A stretch of DNA of 64,000 nt from Pilatotrama ljubarskyi (Eukaryota; Basidiomycota; Agaricomycetes; Polyporales; Polyporaceae): assembly GCA_022385805.1 (NCBI GenBank), contig MU277700.1, positions 174,583 to 238,582 on the forward strand. Direction: 5' to 3'. The notes under the pieces are model-generated. The model worked only from the letters and a program-made list of their open reading frames with translations. It was not told where the DNA came from and made no database searches. A program made the translations under genes and the position numbers. Below are positions 11,864 to 24,211 of the stretch, piece after piece. Each line of letters opens with the position of its first letter. Position 1 is the stretch's first letter.

Positions 11864-13589
11864 ATGTCTGCTTCGGCGGGGTACGCTGCTGCCGTTGAGA
11901 CATTGTGAGCATCTCGTACTCGGTAGTATCCGAGTCTCCCATTTACATCAACTGATACCCATGCCACAGAATCAACGAGACATACTACACACTCGCGGCG
12001 TTCGGTGAGTGGTGGCAGTTCTCGTCGAAAACCTCCCAAAATACATCCTGAAACCGAGATATAGCTCTGCTCGCGTTCGAATACTTCATCACCCTGGATC
12101 GCGAAGCGCGGCTCGTGTGGGATCGAAAAGCTACCGGAGCGACAGTCCTTTTCGTGCTGAACCGGTATTGGCTATTCTTTCAATACATCACACAAGTCAT
12201 CACAACATACCCGCTTTCGCAAAAGGTGAGCATGTGCGCTGTCCATCATGTATGTGTGTCACAGGCTATATCATGGTTTTCACAGGGGTAAGTTCACCCA
12301 TGCGGTCCTCTTCGAAGTTATTTCTGACCACACGTAGATGCGAAGTTGTCGGGTATATGGTGATAGTAGGTAATGGCGGGCCACCTTTCGTTTGGGCTGG
12401 TAGGTACACTTCGCGGAATCGAACGCGGAACATCTCTGACGTCCACATTCACAGCCTTCTCCACGCTGCGGGGCTACGCTCTCAGCGGCCGGAAGTGGTG
12501 GGTAGCCCCTTTGATATTCGTGTTCTATGTCCCAGACATCATTCTCAACTGCGTGAGCTATATTCGTGGTCTCGTTCAACGTATACCTAGGCACTGATTC
12601 CATTGCGTTCAGATATACTACTCGAAGCTCGTGCCGGTGGCCCTCTCTCCACCGTTCAACTGTCTCCTGTCCAATGGACTGCCGGAATCCACCTGGGTGC
12701 AGTAAGTGAGCTTTTCATGCACCGCCGCTTCAAGGTTATACTGATGGCGTACTTTGAAGCTGTGAGTACTGGCCTCAAATATCAGGAGGCCGCAGTCTGT
12801 AACGAACACCTTCTAGTCACGATTGCAGGGCGCGTTTGCCTTATAGCAGGCGACTTGGTCGTCCTGATTGTCACGTGGAGCAGCACATTTGGCATCACTA
12901 GAGCTGCCAACGCCGCAAAAGTGCAGATGTCGCTGACTAATGCCATTTTGAAAGATGGTACGTAGACACATGCATTCGAAGAGCAAGAGCTAATGCACTC
13001 CTTCAGGAACCCTGTACTTTGTGTACGCACGATTCCTGCGTGATTGATATTGTATGCGTTCAGCTGATTGCTGTATAGATGTTTATTAATCCTGAACGTG
13101 GTGAACATCATCGTCAACGCCGTTCCGGTAAGTATATGCGTCGCTCTGGGCATGCGCAGTCATTGAGATTGGTACTTTCAGAACAACAGCGCTGTATCTG
13201 CTTTCCAAGACCCGTGAGTGTCGTGCATCATGATCATGCGTTCAAAGTTGGGACACCATTGAGCCCGAAATTGACTCAGCATCACGAGCATTCTCGTGTC
13301 TCGTTTCCTCCTCAACCTTCGGGACACCTTCACCAGCGGCGAGGACGAGACCCGCCCGTCGTTCGTGCGCTCATACCGCGGACGGACAACGGCGACGACT
13401 GTGCAATTCGCCGACTTCGTGGACCCGATGGGTGCCGATCTCGACCACGGCATCTCCGCATCTCATGACTCCTTGGCCTGGTCGGACTGGGGCTGTGAGT
13501 CGACGACGGGAAACGAACTCGCTAGCTTCGCCACGATGGACGTCCAGAGTCGCGCCGCTAAAGGTACACACGAGGCGGTGATTGGTTGA
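11864..13589 (+). CDS. DUF6533-type polytopic membrane protein
   Basis: Basidiomycetes carry large families of these seven-helix-like proteins, whose function is unknown. Exon 1 (11864-11904) gives MSASAGYAAAVETL, exon 2 (11970-12004) INETYYTLAAF, exon 3 (12065-12225) ALLAFEYFITLDREARLVWD and TGATVLFVLNRYWLFFQYI. That is the family N-terminal signature (helix, LD-x-E-x-R-L-x-W, then LNRY). Later exons encode FSTLRGYALSGRKWWVAPLI, FALIAGDLVVLIVTWSSTFG, the LLxDG-TLYF segment and LILNVVNIIVNAVP. The last exon holds ISRFLLNLRDTF, typical before the cytosolic tail of this family, and a hydrophilic tail to 13589. Several membrane segments are visible. The two exons between 12226 and 12460 are poorly defined, so some internal joins are uncertain. 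Confidence 0.78.
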
Positions 13590-13820
13590 CCGCGTAAGGC
13601 GTTCATACGACTACAGCATGATACAGTATACTGGCTTCTCCCGATCGTAGTATACAGACTACTATTCCTGAGCGTTAACGCGCTGAGTTCGGAACCGTGC
13701 ACGTCTTTAAAACTGTAAGTATAATGATTCGAAGAGGGCTGCAACTCGGGCTGCAAAGCGGCGGGATGCGGGCCTGGCAAGCAGATGGATCGTAGATAAG
13801 CAAAACGCATTGCTGTCATC

Positions 13821-13904
13821 GGGCATGTGGTGTAGTTGGTTATCACGCTCGCTTAGCATCTTTGAGCTTGCGAGAGGGGTCCGGTTCAATCCCGGACATG
13901 TCCA
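13821..13904 (+). tRNA. tRNA-Ala(AGC) with 10-nt intron
   Basis: Same mature sequence as the copies at 899 (minus) and 49353 (plus): acceptor GGGCATG/CATGTCC, anticodon loop TTAGCAT, T loop TTCAATC, discriminator A. The 10-nt intron occupies 13859-13868 and differs in sequence from the 10-nt intron of the first copy. Confidence 0.93.
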
Positions 13905-14116
13905 CGACTGTATGTCTTGCTTTTTACTTTCCCCACGTAGTTAAGTATCGTTCCGGATGTCTGATATAAAGACCAGATATGAGGCGAAAATGGTGAGATG
14001 ACAGAGCCGCCTTGAGTGTCTCGCCTCGTTGCAGAGTGCTACAGATGTACATACATTAAATACTAGCGATGTCGGCAGGCCGGACACAACAGAGACAGTG
14101 GTGTAGCGTGGAAGGG

Positions 14117-15427
14117 CTAGAGTCCGGTGACGGAGTAGACATTGTCTTGCACCAGAACGTAGACGGCTCGGATTTCCCATTCGTACTGGAAGGGTCGGAC
14201 TCCGCCGGATGTATCATTGTCCTCAGAAGTAGACTGCACTGCGACATCGGGACTCAGCGCGTCAGCGCCATCACGACTGTCTGGGTCGTCCTGTGGGAGG
14301 AAGACCATGGAGTAATCCAATCGCCGATAGACGTCGGTGTCATTATGTCTCTTCAGCAGCAGGCCCACGAAGTCCCCAGGCCGAGTCTTGCACCGCACTG
14401 CCAAGAGCGCACAGTACAGATTCCGGTCGGGATCCAAACAGGCTAGTGGGAGCTGTATTCGGACACCGTAGTTCGTGTTCTGGTAGTGAGGTTCCTTCAG
14501 CGGGGGTAGGTGAAGTAGCCGGGTGAGAGCGCTAACGGGGAGGGTCTCGAGCGCGCCAGAGAGCCGGAAGTCCTTGGGCCACCAGGGCAGGAAGCTCATC
14601 ATCATCGCGTCGTCGCATGGGATTAGCTCGGGTGATGGAAGGTGATATGCAGGGATGCCGTACGCGAAGATGGTCTGGTCGGGGGACTGACGGATGATCT
14701 CCAGCTGGAGGCGGCGGGACGCTCTCTTGCCGGTCTCTCCGTAGATGATCGGCATGTTGACCCGGAAGATGCCCATGAGGGCGTATGCCCTATCCTCTGG
14801 CCGCGTTGTCTCCCTCGTCGCGGCCCACGCCATGCGCTGAGCGACGCTCGTCGCCTCGATGGCTTTGAGGCGACCTCCCGCCGTGTTCGAGAGTACTTCG
14901 CGCCTGACGGTGGTGATCTCCTCCAGGAGTGTCACGAGTTCATCACGGCCACCGATGACAGTCCAGTCCTTCGCGAGGAAAACCATGTCCGCATGCGGTG
15001 CGATGAGCTCCTGGAGCGTCCAACCCCGAGTGAACCAGCGGCTGCGTCGGAAAGAAGAGCGCTCAGCGAGCGGGTCCTCTCCGCCGCGGACGTCGCTGAG
15101 AAACGCCAGGCAAATCCAGGCCTCTTGGTACCAGGCGAACATGGCATTGATGGCTTCGGAGAGCTCTGCGCTGCTCGACTTGTCGATACAGCACGTGTCT
15201 ATCCAGATCCACGCGAGCGGTCTCCCCCGGGACGACTTGTACCTTCGAGCGGCGGCGCACGCATTCTCGACCTTCTTCCAGCCACGTCTCTTACGTGCCT
15301 CCTTCAAGTCCCGGATGTCGTCGAACGTGACCTCCTCTTCGCCCCAACAATGAGAGAGGATCGCGTATGAGCGGGGAGGGAGCGTGAAGAAGCGTAGGTC
15401 GTACGTCTTGGTGTTTAGAAGCCACAT
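14117..15427 (-). CDS. HET-domain protein (heterokaryon-incompatibility type)
   Basis: A 436-aa open frame without introns. It begins MWLLNTKTYDLRFF and carries the HET-domain blocks in order: YAILSHCWGEEEVTFDD, WIWIDTCCIDKSSSAELSEA with INAMF, RSRWFTRGWTLQELIAP, and WAATRETTRPEDRAYALMGI followed by MPIIYGE. HET proteins mediate non-self recognition and, in ascomycetes, incompatibility cell death; roles in basidiomycetes are largely untested. The C-terminal third (about residues 270-436) has an IPLACLD-like beta-rich segment seen in basidiomycete HET proteins but no recognised enzyme domain. It is a distinct paralogue of the tandem pair at 30.7 and 33.8 kb, sharing the SSxELSEAINAMF core. A short 3' intron cannot be excluded. 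Confidence 0.88.
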   Translation of the reverse strand: MWLLNTKTYDLRFFTLPPRSYAILSHCWGEEEVTFDDIRDLKEARKRRGWKKVENACAAARRYKSSRGRPLAWIWIDTCCIDKSSSAELSEAINAMFAWYQEAWICLAFLSDVRGGEDPLAERSSFRRSRWFTRGWTLQELIAPHADMVFLAKDWTVIGGRDELVTLLEEITTVRREVLSNTAGGRLKAIEATSVAQRMAWAATRETTRPEDRAYALMGIFRVNMPIIYGETGKRASRRLQLEIIRQSPDQTIFAYGIPAYHLPSPELIPCDDAMMMSFLPWWPKDFRLSGALETLPVSALTRLLHLPPLKEPHYQNTNYGVRIQLPLACLDPDRNLYCALLAVRCKTRPGDFVGLLLKRHNDTDVYRRLDYSMVFLPQDDPDSRDGADALSPDVAVQSTSEDNDTSGGVRPFQYEWEIRAVYVLVQDNVYSVTGL

Positions 15428-16794
15428 GCCAGTGATAGAGCTTCTGGGAACGGCAACAATCGTTTGGCAAAGATATTACTGAGCAATCAGATGGAGAAAA
15501 GTCCAAGAAGGCCAACACACCTGGTGCGTGCTTAGGTCGCGAGTATGATTATGCTCGAGAAAGCGGGGATATTCTGCTACAACTCAAGGTGACCTGCTCG
15601 CAGCTGACCACGAGAGGTCAGGACGCGCTGAAGGCATAGGACAACCATGGCACTGACAACTGATGCTCCGAACCGTCAATGCAGTATTGCTACTACTAGG
15701 GGCAAGTACGAGAGTGACTGGTCCCTTGAAGTGTAGTCGATGTGTTGCTCGTCTGAGCCGGGGAAAAGGCAATTCGGTGGTGAAGGCAGAGCTTTGACAT
15801 ATACAGGGCAAGGATGGGACTCACTGACTTGAACGACAGGCTATACTTATGAGACTGAGTACAAGGACATGTCGGAGCGCCCGCCGAGACAGTGCTGCTT
15901 GCTTCCTGGTACATTGAGATCTTGAGCAGCTGGGCACATATGCAGAAAATCACCAGGCAGGTGAGGCTCCGACGATATGTTCAAGCTTGCGGTTTATACA
16001 TGCCCACCAGTGGCACTATGCCAGAAGTAAGTACCGTATGAGGGACCTGCGCGGCGCGTCAGTGGCTTCGTCGGCAATTTCCATATCTGGCGACCCGCGG
16101 TTGGGTTCCGCCGCCTTGGTGCGCAGCGTCTCTTTTGGCGTTCTCCATCATCCATCATCCGGTTGACCCCCGCTCGTCCCTTCTGTTCTCGCGTGGCGAG
16201 TCGCCGAGACGCAGGGCTGGCCGCCGAGCGCGGGGCACTGTTGGTTCAGTCCAGCTTGGACGCAGGTAGAGTCACCGCTGGCAAGAACGTATGAATGCAT
16301 GCATGCATCTGCAGCGTGCTCCTGGGACTGAACAATTCCTAGGACTTTGCATTCTGCCAACCCGAGCACTGATCCTCGAAGAGACTGTGTTTCAAGCTCG
16401 GGATATATCAGGCACGATCTCCTGTTCCTGCGCTCAAAGGTGGTTGCTACCCAACGTGCCGCCGGGAAGTCGGCCCCTCGGGTATCGCGCCTTTCATTTT
16501 GCAGCTTTATCTCAGCTTGCCCTGGGTCTGGTCACCTCACACTGCGCTCGCCACCTTCAATTTAGCCGGCCTGGATCTCGCCAGCAACTTTCTCTCCGCA
16601 GCGACTACGTCGCTCATCGCACCTCTTGCGAAACCTCACACTCCTTATCTCACTCTCGTCGCTCCTTACCCAGGTCTCGTCGTGCGCAACACGCACTTGC
16701 TTCGTACGCTCCTCCTCTGAGCAGCTGAACCTGCGCTGCTACGGGGCTCCGATCACCACCTAACTCGCGACACTGCTGGTGACCTTCATCTCCC
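15428..16794. other. Gene-free stretch
   Basis: About 1.4 kb between divergently oriented genes (HET on minus, DUF4203-like on plus). Only short ORFs without recognisable domains or consistent splice structure. Pyrimidine-rich sequence around 16600-16790 is compatible with the promoter and 5' UTR of the downstream gene. Confidence 0.45.
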
Positions 16795-18085
16795 ATGGCG
16801 GTTTCATCCCGCCAAAGCAGTTCGTTCCTACCGACCCTCTTCACGGCTCTATCATGTCTATTCGTTCTCTTGGCGCTTGCTAGCGCTGTCTCCTGCTTGC
16901 CGGCTTCCCCCTCTCCGCCCGTCGTTGACTTATCCTTCAACGAGCATTGGAAACGCGTGAACCCGATCGTCGTCACCTCTGCAGACGGAACGAACACGAC
17001 CGTCTTGAACCCGTCGACAAACCAGGTCATCGCTCAGGGACCTGCCACAGATGGCGGAGGCGTCGACTTTTCCGTCCCGGCCGTTATCTGGCTCGCGTTC
17101 GTTTTCACCGTGGGGGTGCCGCTGGCGCTGGCGGGCATCAGGTTATGGCGTGTAACGACAGGCGCCGGCGTAGGACTCGCCGCGACGGTCTGCGGTGAGT
17201 GTGGCATCCCGGGCCTTATCCATACGTATGCTGATGGCGCTGCGTCCAGTTTGGGCAGCATTCATCAACACTGTCTCCGCTGAGGGCCTTTCAGATCTTG
17301 TCCTGACGATCATATCGCTCGCGGCGTTCGCCATTGGTTTTCTCATTGGGGCGCTCAATATCGGACGGATGACGGGCATACTCCTACTCGGTGTTCTCGG
17401 AGGCTTGTCTATCGGCATCCGTATCATCCTGCTGCGACCAGGGTTGCTCATCCCAATATATGTTGCCAATTGGTTCCTGCTCGCCGTGTTCATGATTATC
17501 GGCCTGGGAGTGATCCTCTACCGGCAACGATTTGGCCTAGTACGTTCCCAACATAGTTATGCTCGGCTAATGCTGACAGATTCTGTCAAGGTATCTGCCT
17601 GCGCCGCGGTTGGCTCATTCCTGGTGGCACTGGGCATCGACCTCGTTTTGAAGAAGCAGAGCGGGATGAGCACCGGTCTTCGCTTCCTGTTCGACCGGAA
17701 CAGCTCGCACTACCTTGTGAGTGTGGGTATATGCCGGAGGCCCGCCTTGTGTTGACGAGCTTCCCTGTTAGGCCATCGTGCATCTGGGTTACCACCCGCC
17801 TCTCATCACCCAGATCCTGCTCGGTGCATCGTTGGGGGCCATGTGAGTAGATTTTATTTCAGCTTGACACACGGGTGATTGACAGCCGCGCGCAGTCCCA
17901 TCTTGGCCTTCGCCCAGCACAAGATTTTCCGCGGACCGTTCCGCCCGAAGTCAACGGAGTTTGACTCTGACTCGGCCTCATTCACAGAGGAGAACATCGC
18001 GTTGAACCAGGAGAAAGAGACCGAAACCCGCACCGCGACGCCTGCGAAGGACAGTCTGCTCAGCAGTCGGTTCAGCAGCTCCTGA
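16795..18085 (+). CDS. DUF4203 (TMEM198-like) membrane protein
   Basis: It starts MAVSSRQSSSFLPTLFTALS with a signal peptide (LFVLLALASAVSCLPA), then a short lumenal or extracellular stretch rich in Asn/Thr (DGTNTTVLNPSTN). A run of membrane segments follows: AVIWLAFVFTVGVPLALAGI, GLSDLVLTIISLAAFAIGFL, GILLLGVLGGLSIGIRI, FLLAVFMIIGLGVILY, CAAVGSFLVALGIDLVL, and a final segment ending LLGASLGAI. The order, with a Gly-rich paired-helix core, matches DUF4203 / TMEM198-type proteins of unknown function in fungi. Introns fit GTGAGT donors near 17193, GTACGT near 17538, GTGAGT near 17717 and 17843. The hydrophilic C-terminal tail (HKIFRGPFRPKSTEFDSD to SRFSSS) is rich in Ser, Thr and Glu and lies in the cytosol by inference. 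Confidence 0.75.
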
Positions 18086-19938
18086 TACGGTCCCCTTTGC
18101 GTTTCCCGCCTCCGCTCGCGCTGCTCAATTTGAGAGCCGCGTCTACCTTACGCGCGAACGGACATATTGCTGCACGTCACTGTAACTTCGCAGCATTTCG
18201 CACATTTCTTCGCGGCATCGTCCAGATGACTGCTTGGGGTCGCCTTTACTATCGGACTGGTTCAACATAGAGGATTGGGGTACGGACGATCTGCACGGAC
18301 ACGCGTGGGGCGCGCGCACGCACACTACAGTAGACGCAGCATAGTTCTCGCTCGCACGTGTATTCATACGCATACGCACATCATTAGCACGCAGCTTGTC
18401 CGTGCGGCGTTCTGACTTCTGGCACAGGATGTATTACCAGTCAACTTGGAGTGGATGCAAAGGACGGCCTTTGCGGCCAGGGTGCAAGGGCCAGGCATAC
18501 ACTTATTAGTCTCAAGTGCGACGAGGGGACATTCCTCAGCCAGTTTCAGGTCAAGGGAAGAATGTTCGGCTGGGCGGCGCGTTGGTTGGAGACTCGTGCT
18601 GCACACACGGGAGAAGCATATATAGCCGCAGACGGCAGTGCGCATGCGGGGGAAGCTAATGATCCCGAATAGCCACACACACGAACACTCACTCTGCAGG
18701 GCCGGGGGAATTTGCCTACAGCGTTCCTCCCTTCGAAGATCTGCGCTCCAAGTAGGGCTGATCTTCGAGATGCCCAAGTTGCGTTTTGAGCCGTTCAGAC
18801 CATCGCAACGGTGCGGCAAGACAATGCCTCTATCACCAGGCATTTCGAGCGTTCGTCGCGCCCTGTGACATACGCTGCAAGCACCGAGGCATGAGGTTGG
18901 TGGACAGTTTGACGGATACTGCATCCGGCGTCCGAAGGAATCTCGCGCCTGCTCGCTCGGACCTTACTGCGCGGCGGTCATTACATCGTGGCGTCTCGGG
19001 GTGAATGGAGGCAAGGGTGCGTCCCTGGACAAGAACAGATGCGGTGCAGTGGAACGAATAAGGTAGAGCCTTTGTCCACAACACCTGCCCATTCTCTCCG
19101 GTGAAGTGTGATTGCGGTTTCAGTGTTTGCCTTCTGGCGTCGGGTCCTCCGACAGGTCGTCCTGGCACTACTGCCGGCCGCTGCGACGGCGTCTTCAAAG
19201 TGCAGGACAAGACCTTCGCCCGGGAGAAGGAGGTAGGGGAACGGTCTGGAGACACAAAGAAGGAGAAGGCACGAGCTCCGAGACTCGTGTCCGCTCCATC
19301 TTGATAGATTCCGGCACGATAGAAGGAAAGTAGGGAGAACCTCGAGGCGCCTTGGCCAATCGGAGCGGTATCGCTGAGCCGGGGATGGAGGGAGTTATCA
19401 CAGCCGCACTACCATCGATCCCAGGCTCATGTCCGTCGAGATTGTAGCAGTTTGGAGAAGAGAAGAGACTGCGTACCTCATATGGCTGATCTACCCGGAA
19501 CGGGTTTTCAACCTTGCTCGATGAATTCCGCGCCCGGGATGCGCATTGCCCCGCTCTGCTTGGAGCTGGTTATGCCACTCCCGCAGCACGCAGTAAACAC
19601 GATAAATCTCAGGCCCCGTTGGAGGCTTTGCCTTGACCGTCGTGGAAGTTCGGAGTGAAGTGTCGGGACCAAGTGTTGTTGATCGCAATGACTTTTTACA
19701 TATAAGCGCAGAGTATTGACACTATCATTGCCACTTACTCCCGTAGAATATAGCTCACATAGAGTTAATGAAGCAAAAATAAGTAGACATGCTAAGCTGT
19801 TCCCGAGTTTTCGTTACCTGACCCGTATATCTGGATCGATTACTTTGACGATAACTTTACATCAGCAGCTGCTTTAGAATATCGAGGTCGAACTCCTCGA
19901 CGAGCACAAACGCGTCTCTTTCATCTTGACCTTCAACC
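18086..19938. other. Gene-free stretch
   Basis: About 1.85 kb. Several overlapping short ORFs occur on both strands (for example 18364-18924 and 18833-19255 on minus) but none shows recognisable motifs or a splice-consistent extension. The last 100 bp should include the KAP104 promoter. Confidence 0.45.
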
Positions 19939-22900
19939 ATGACCTCCTGGACGCCGCAGCCAGCTGCTCTGCAGGAAATCCTCCAGACCATCCACGAGTC
20001 CACCGACACCCGCAATGCCGCCGTTCAGCGCACTATAACCCATGTACGTCCTCACACTCGCTGAACAAGCTCACGGCCGTTCATATCCATGTCATTTCAA
20101 GAAATTGAACAACTTCACGCGCGCCCCGGACTATGTCGCATATCTCGCCTATATCCTCTCGTCGATGCCGCAGGAGGAGGACCGGATCCGAACCATTGCA
20201 GGGTATCTGCTGAAGAACAATGCCCGACTCATCCTTCGCGCCTCTCCCGAGGTCCTCGCCTTTGCCAAGTCCGCCGTCCTGGTGGCGTTCAGCGATCCAT
20301 CGATCATGATTCGTAACGCGGCGGCGCAAGACATTGTCGCGTTCCTCGGGATTTTGGAGCCCAGGAACTGGCCGGAGTGCTTGCAGCAGCTGGTGCATAT
20401 GTTGGACTCGCCTAATGCGGATCAACAGGAGGTACGTGCTTGCCACTTGCACTTATTCATCTTCTCTCCCCCCAATTTCCGATGGAAGGAACGAGCTTCG
20501 AGCGTTTTGTGGCATTTCTCGGTGACTTCCACTGCGGAGTTCACGCGATGTTCACTGCGCGGCGTGCTCTAGGGGACTTCGCACCTCTGCGTCGTCTTAC
20601 CGCGTTTCTCAACACAATATTGACCTCTGTCCCATCTTAGGCCGCATTCAACGTGCTAGAGAGAGCATGCGAGGACTATCCAAGAAAGCTCGACGTCGAG
20701 ATTAACGGCACTTGGCCGCTAGACTACATGATCCCGAAGTTCATCGTTCTCTCGGAGCACCCCAACGCAAAAATGCGCGCCCACGCGATAGCGTGCCTAT
20801 CGTACTTCGTGCCCATCGGCTGCCAGGCGCTCTTCGCGCACATAGACACCTTCATCGCGTGCCTCTTCAAGCGCGCCTCGGACGAGGACTCCGCCGTGCG
20901 CAAGCATGTCTGCCAGGCGCTCGTACTCCTACTCGCGTCGCGCCCGGAGAAGCTCATGCCGGAGATGGGGAACGTCGCGGAGTACATGCTGTACTCGACG
21001 AAGGACAAGCACGAGAACGTCGCCCTCGAGGCTTGCGAGTTCTGGCTTACGTTCGCGGAGGACCCAGATCTCGCGCCGTATCTACACCCTCTCCTCGCCA
21101 AGGTCGCGCCGGTGCTGCTCGACTGTATGGTGTACAGCGAGGACGACCTCCTGTGGTTGCAAGGCGACGACGAAGACGCCGCGGTGCCCGATAAGGAGAC
21201 CGATATCAAGCCCCGCCACTACGGAGGCAAGACGCACGGCTTTGAGCGCGAGGCGAACGGCGACGACTCCGCGCAGAAGCGCGTCGGCGCTTATGGCGAG
21301 GAGCTCGACGAGGGCGACGATGAAGATTACGAGGACTTCGATGACGAGGAGTTCGCAGAGGAGATGTCGACGGAGTGGAACCTGCGGAAGTGCGCAGCGG
21401 CTGCCCTAGACGTTCTTGCGGTTCGCTTCGGGGCCGACCTCTTGAACGTGCTTCTTGAGCCCTTGAAGACGAAGCTCTGGAGTGACGACTGGCTTCAGCG
21501 CGAGAGCGGTATTCTAGCTCTTGGAGCGATGGCGGAAGGTTTGTTTTCCATTATTGGCGTATCAGGCCCGTTCGAGCGGATGCTGAGGAGTCTCTGTAGG
21601 TTGCATCGACGCCATCGAGCCTCACCTACCGACGTTGGTGCCGTACTTGATCAATACTCTGAATGACCCCAAGGTTCGTTGACTGATGCTTCTTTGTCGA
21701 CAAAAAGCTTTTGCTCAACATCTTCCCAGCCACTGGTCCGATCTATCACTTGTTGGACGCTCGGCAGGTACGCCAGCTGGTGTACGCAGCCGATCTCGGA
21801 GGAGCACAAGAACAGCTTCTTCGTACCGACGTTGGAGGGCGTGAGTTCGACGGCATATACTACAGGGATGTGGTACTGACTGTGGTCGACTAGCTCCTCC
21901 GGATGGTCCTAGACAACAACAAACGCGTACAGGAGGCTGGATGCAGTGCTTTCGCCACCCTCGAGGAAGACGCTGGGCCTGAGTTGGCGCCATACCTCGA
22001 ACCTGTCTTGCGCAACCTCGTGGTTGCCTTCGACAAGTACCAGCATAAGAACATGCTCATTCTCTACGATGCTGTGGGTACACTTGCGGATGCTGTCGGC
22101 TCAGCGCTACAGAATCCGATGTATGTCGAGATTCTCATGCCGCCACTGCTGAAGCGGTGGTCGAAGCTGAAGGATGACGATGACGATTTGATCCCCCTCC
22201 TCGAGGTAAGGTCCACACCTATTGGCATACGACGCAGACGCTAACTGTACAATATGCAGTGTCTCGCTTCCGTCACAATCGCCATGGGTCCTGCGTTCCT
22301 CCCATATGCAGGTCCAATCTTCGACCGGTGTCACACCATCGTACATAAATCCCTCCTGCAGTATCAAGCGTACCAGCAGAACCCCGAGATGGATGAGCCG
22401 GACCGCTCCTTCCTCGTCGTCGCGCTCGACCTGCTGTCCGGGCTGACCCAGGGCCTGGGGATGGCGCTCGAGCCGCACATCACACGCAGCCAACCAAGCC
22501 TGCTTCAATTGCTGACCATCTGCTTGAAACACCCGCACGCTGCGGTGCGCCAGTCAGGGTATGCCCTTGTCGGTGACATGGCGATGAACTGTTTCCCCAT
22601 CCTCCGGCCGCACGTTCCTGCGATCATGCAAGAGCTCATCGCGCAGCTCGATCCCGAGCCGAAAGTCGAGTTCATCAGCGCGTGCAATAACGCAGCCTGG
22701 GCCGTTGGTGAGATTGCCCTCCGGTACGGTCGCGGTGAGTACCCTGCTGGTTTCGTGGAAGACAATATGCTCATCCCAAGCGCTAGACGACGTCGAGTTC
22801 CAGCAATGGGTCCACCCACTCATCTCGCGATTGATTCCAATCCTACTCCACCCGAAGGCGCCGCGGAGCCTGCATGAGAACGCAGCAGTGTCGATAGGCC

Positions 22901-23305
22901 GGATTGGCTTGATGCACCCAGGCCTCGTTGCCCCGCTTCTCCCCGAGTTCGCACAGGCGTGGTGCCAGGCACTCTACGAAATTCGGGACAACGAGGAGAA
23001 GGACTCGGCGTTCCGCGGGCTATGCACGCTTGTGCAGACGAACCCGGCAGGGATCACGAAGGTGCGTGGCGCGCGCTAGTTTGTTGGCCGATGGAGTGTT
23101 GTTGACGAGCGTTTCTCGTGCGCAGAGTCTGCTGTGGTTCTGCAACGCCATCGTTCGGTGGAACCAGCCCTCGCCGGAACTCAACAATATGTTCCAGCAG
23201 CTGCTGAACGGATTCAAGCAGCATGACGCTGTCGGCTGGGCTGCACAGGTCGCCACGTTCCCTCCAGTGATTCAGGAGCGTCTCGCGACCCGGTATGGCG
23301 TCTAG
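19939..23305 (+). CDS. KAP104: Karyopherin beta-2 / transportin
   Basis: A nuclear import receptor built of HEAT repeats that carries PY-NLS cargo such as hnRNP-type proteins. Proposed exons: 19939-20043, 20102-20431, 20641-21538, 21600-21673, 21730 to about 21841, then further exons to 23305. The product starts [20 protein letters not shown]. It holds [20 protein letters not shown], an acidic HEAT-8 type loop ([20 protein letters not shown]), the transportin signature [39 protein letters not shown], and late blocks [36 protein letters not shown] and [20 protein letters not shown]. It ends [10 protein letters not shown]. The acidic loop and W-x-LRKC block separate it from importin beta-1. One intron (20432-20640) is 209 nt against about 50-60 nt for the rest. 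The frame is intact. Confidence 0.93.
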
Positions 23306-24211
23306 GTGGCTCGCGCGGTGGCTCATCAGTCGGTTTCGTCCCTTCTTGGTCATCATCTGTGCTCTCTCAGCTCGTCCTCGCTCTGTGTCTCAAGTATACA
23401 ATCGTCTCGGTACCCGTACTCCCCCAATGTTGTCATCGCTCCTTTTACCATTACATTTGTGCATCTGCCCCATCTCCCCGCCCCTCCTTCCGTGCCTCTG
23501 TCCGTGCCCCGTGTCCATACCATCGCCCACCGACCAATCATCCTGCATCTGGATCCTTTACGTAGTGTAGTATTCACCTTCGTACCCCTGCCTCGTCTTT
23601 TACGCTCTTCGCATGCCCGCCTGTGTCATGATTCGCTTGATTTGCTCGCGTGTACATGGTCTCGTGTCTACAATGTGCCCTCAATTTCAATAGCTTTAAG
23701 CTCGATCCTGAACCAGTCTTCCCCGTCAGCGGCGTCGAACATTAGCTTGTCTCATCGTTCGACTGCATAAGATACCGGTTGGGTGCGCTTGCCATGCCAG
23801 GACTTAGGAGAGGTGTTCTGTCCCGGAGATGGCCTACGCGATCGGCGCAGCAATGATTCAAGAGATGCCCGGGGACTCTGGCGAAAAGCCTCGCTAGCCA
23901 GAAGATACCCAGCATGTTTCCGAATGACGCTCATTATGGTGTATTGCTCGGTTTAAGTGGTTCGCGATGACATATAGCACTATGCTTCTGCGGGGAAGAT
24001 GATAGGAGCGACTCGTGCGTACGTCAAAGACCGCTTTGACGGGATGCTTCGGGGCTACAGCCAGGAATATCGTAAAGCTATGTGTGTAGGGTTGTAAGTG
24101 CCTGTCACGTAATGTTCCAAAATATGTTACGATACGACGACGGGTGTCCGCCGAGTCCCACTCCGAGCCCAAGAAAGTAGAATATACACAGACAGCGCAT
24201 GAGAAGAGGCT
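23306..24211. other. Convergent intergenic stretch
   Basis: About 900 bp between the 3' ends of KAP104 (plus) and the sugar transporter (minus). Pyrimidine-rich in its first 300 bp; no gene seen. Confidence 0.45.

Noticed and set aside
14642..15370. 242-aa plus-strand ORF
   Set aside because: Shadow of the minus-strand HET gene, whose domain blocks are unmistakable.
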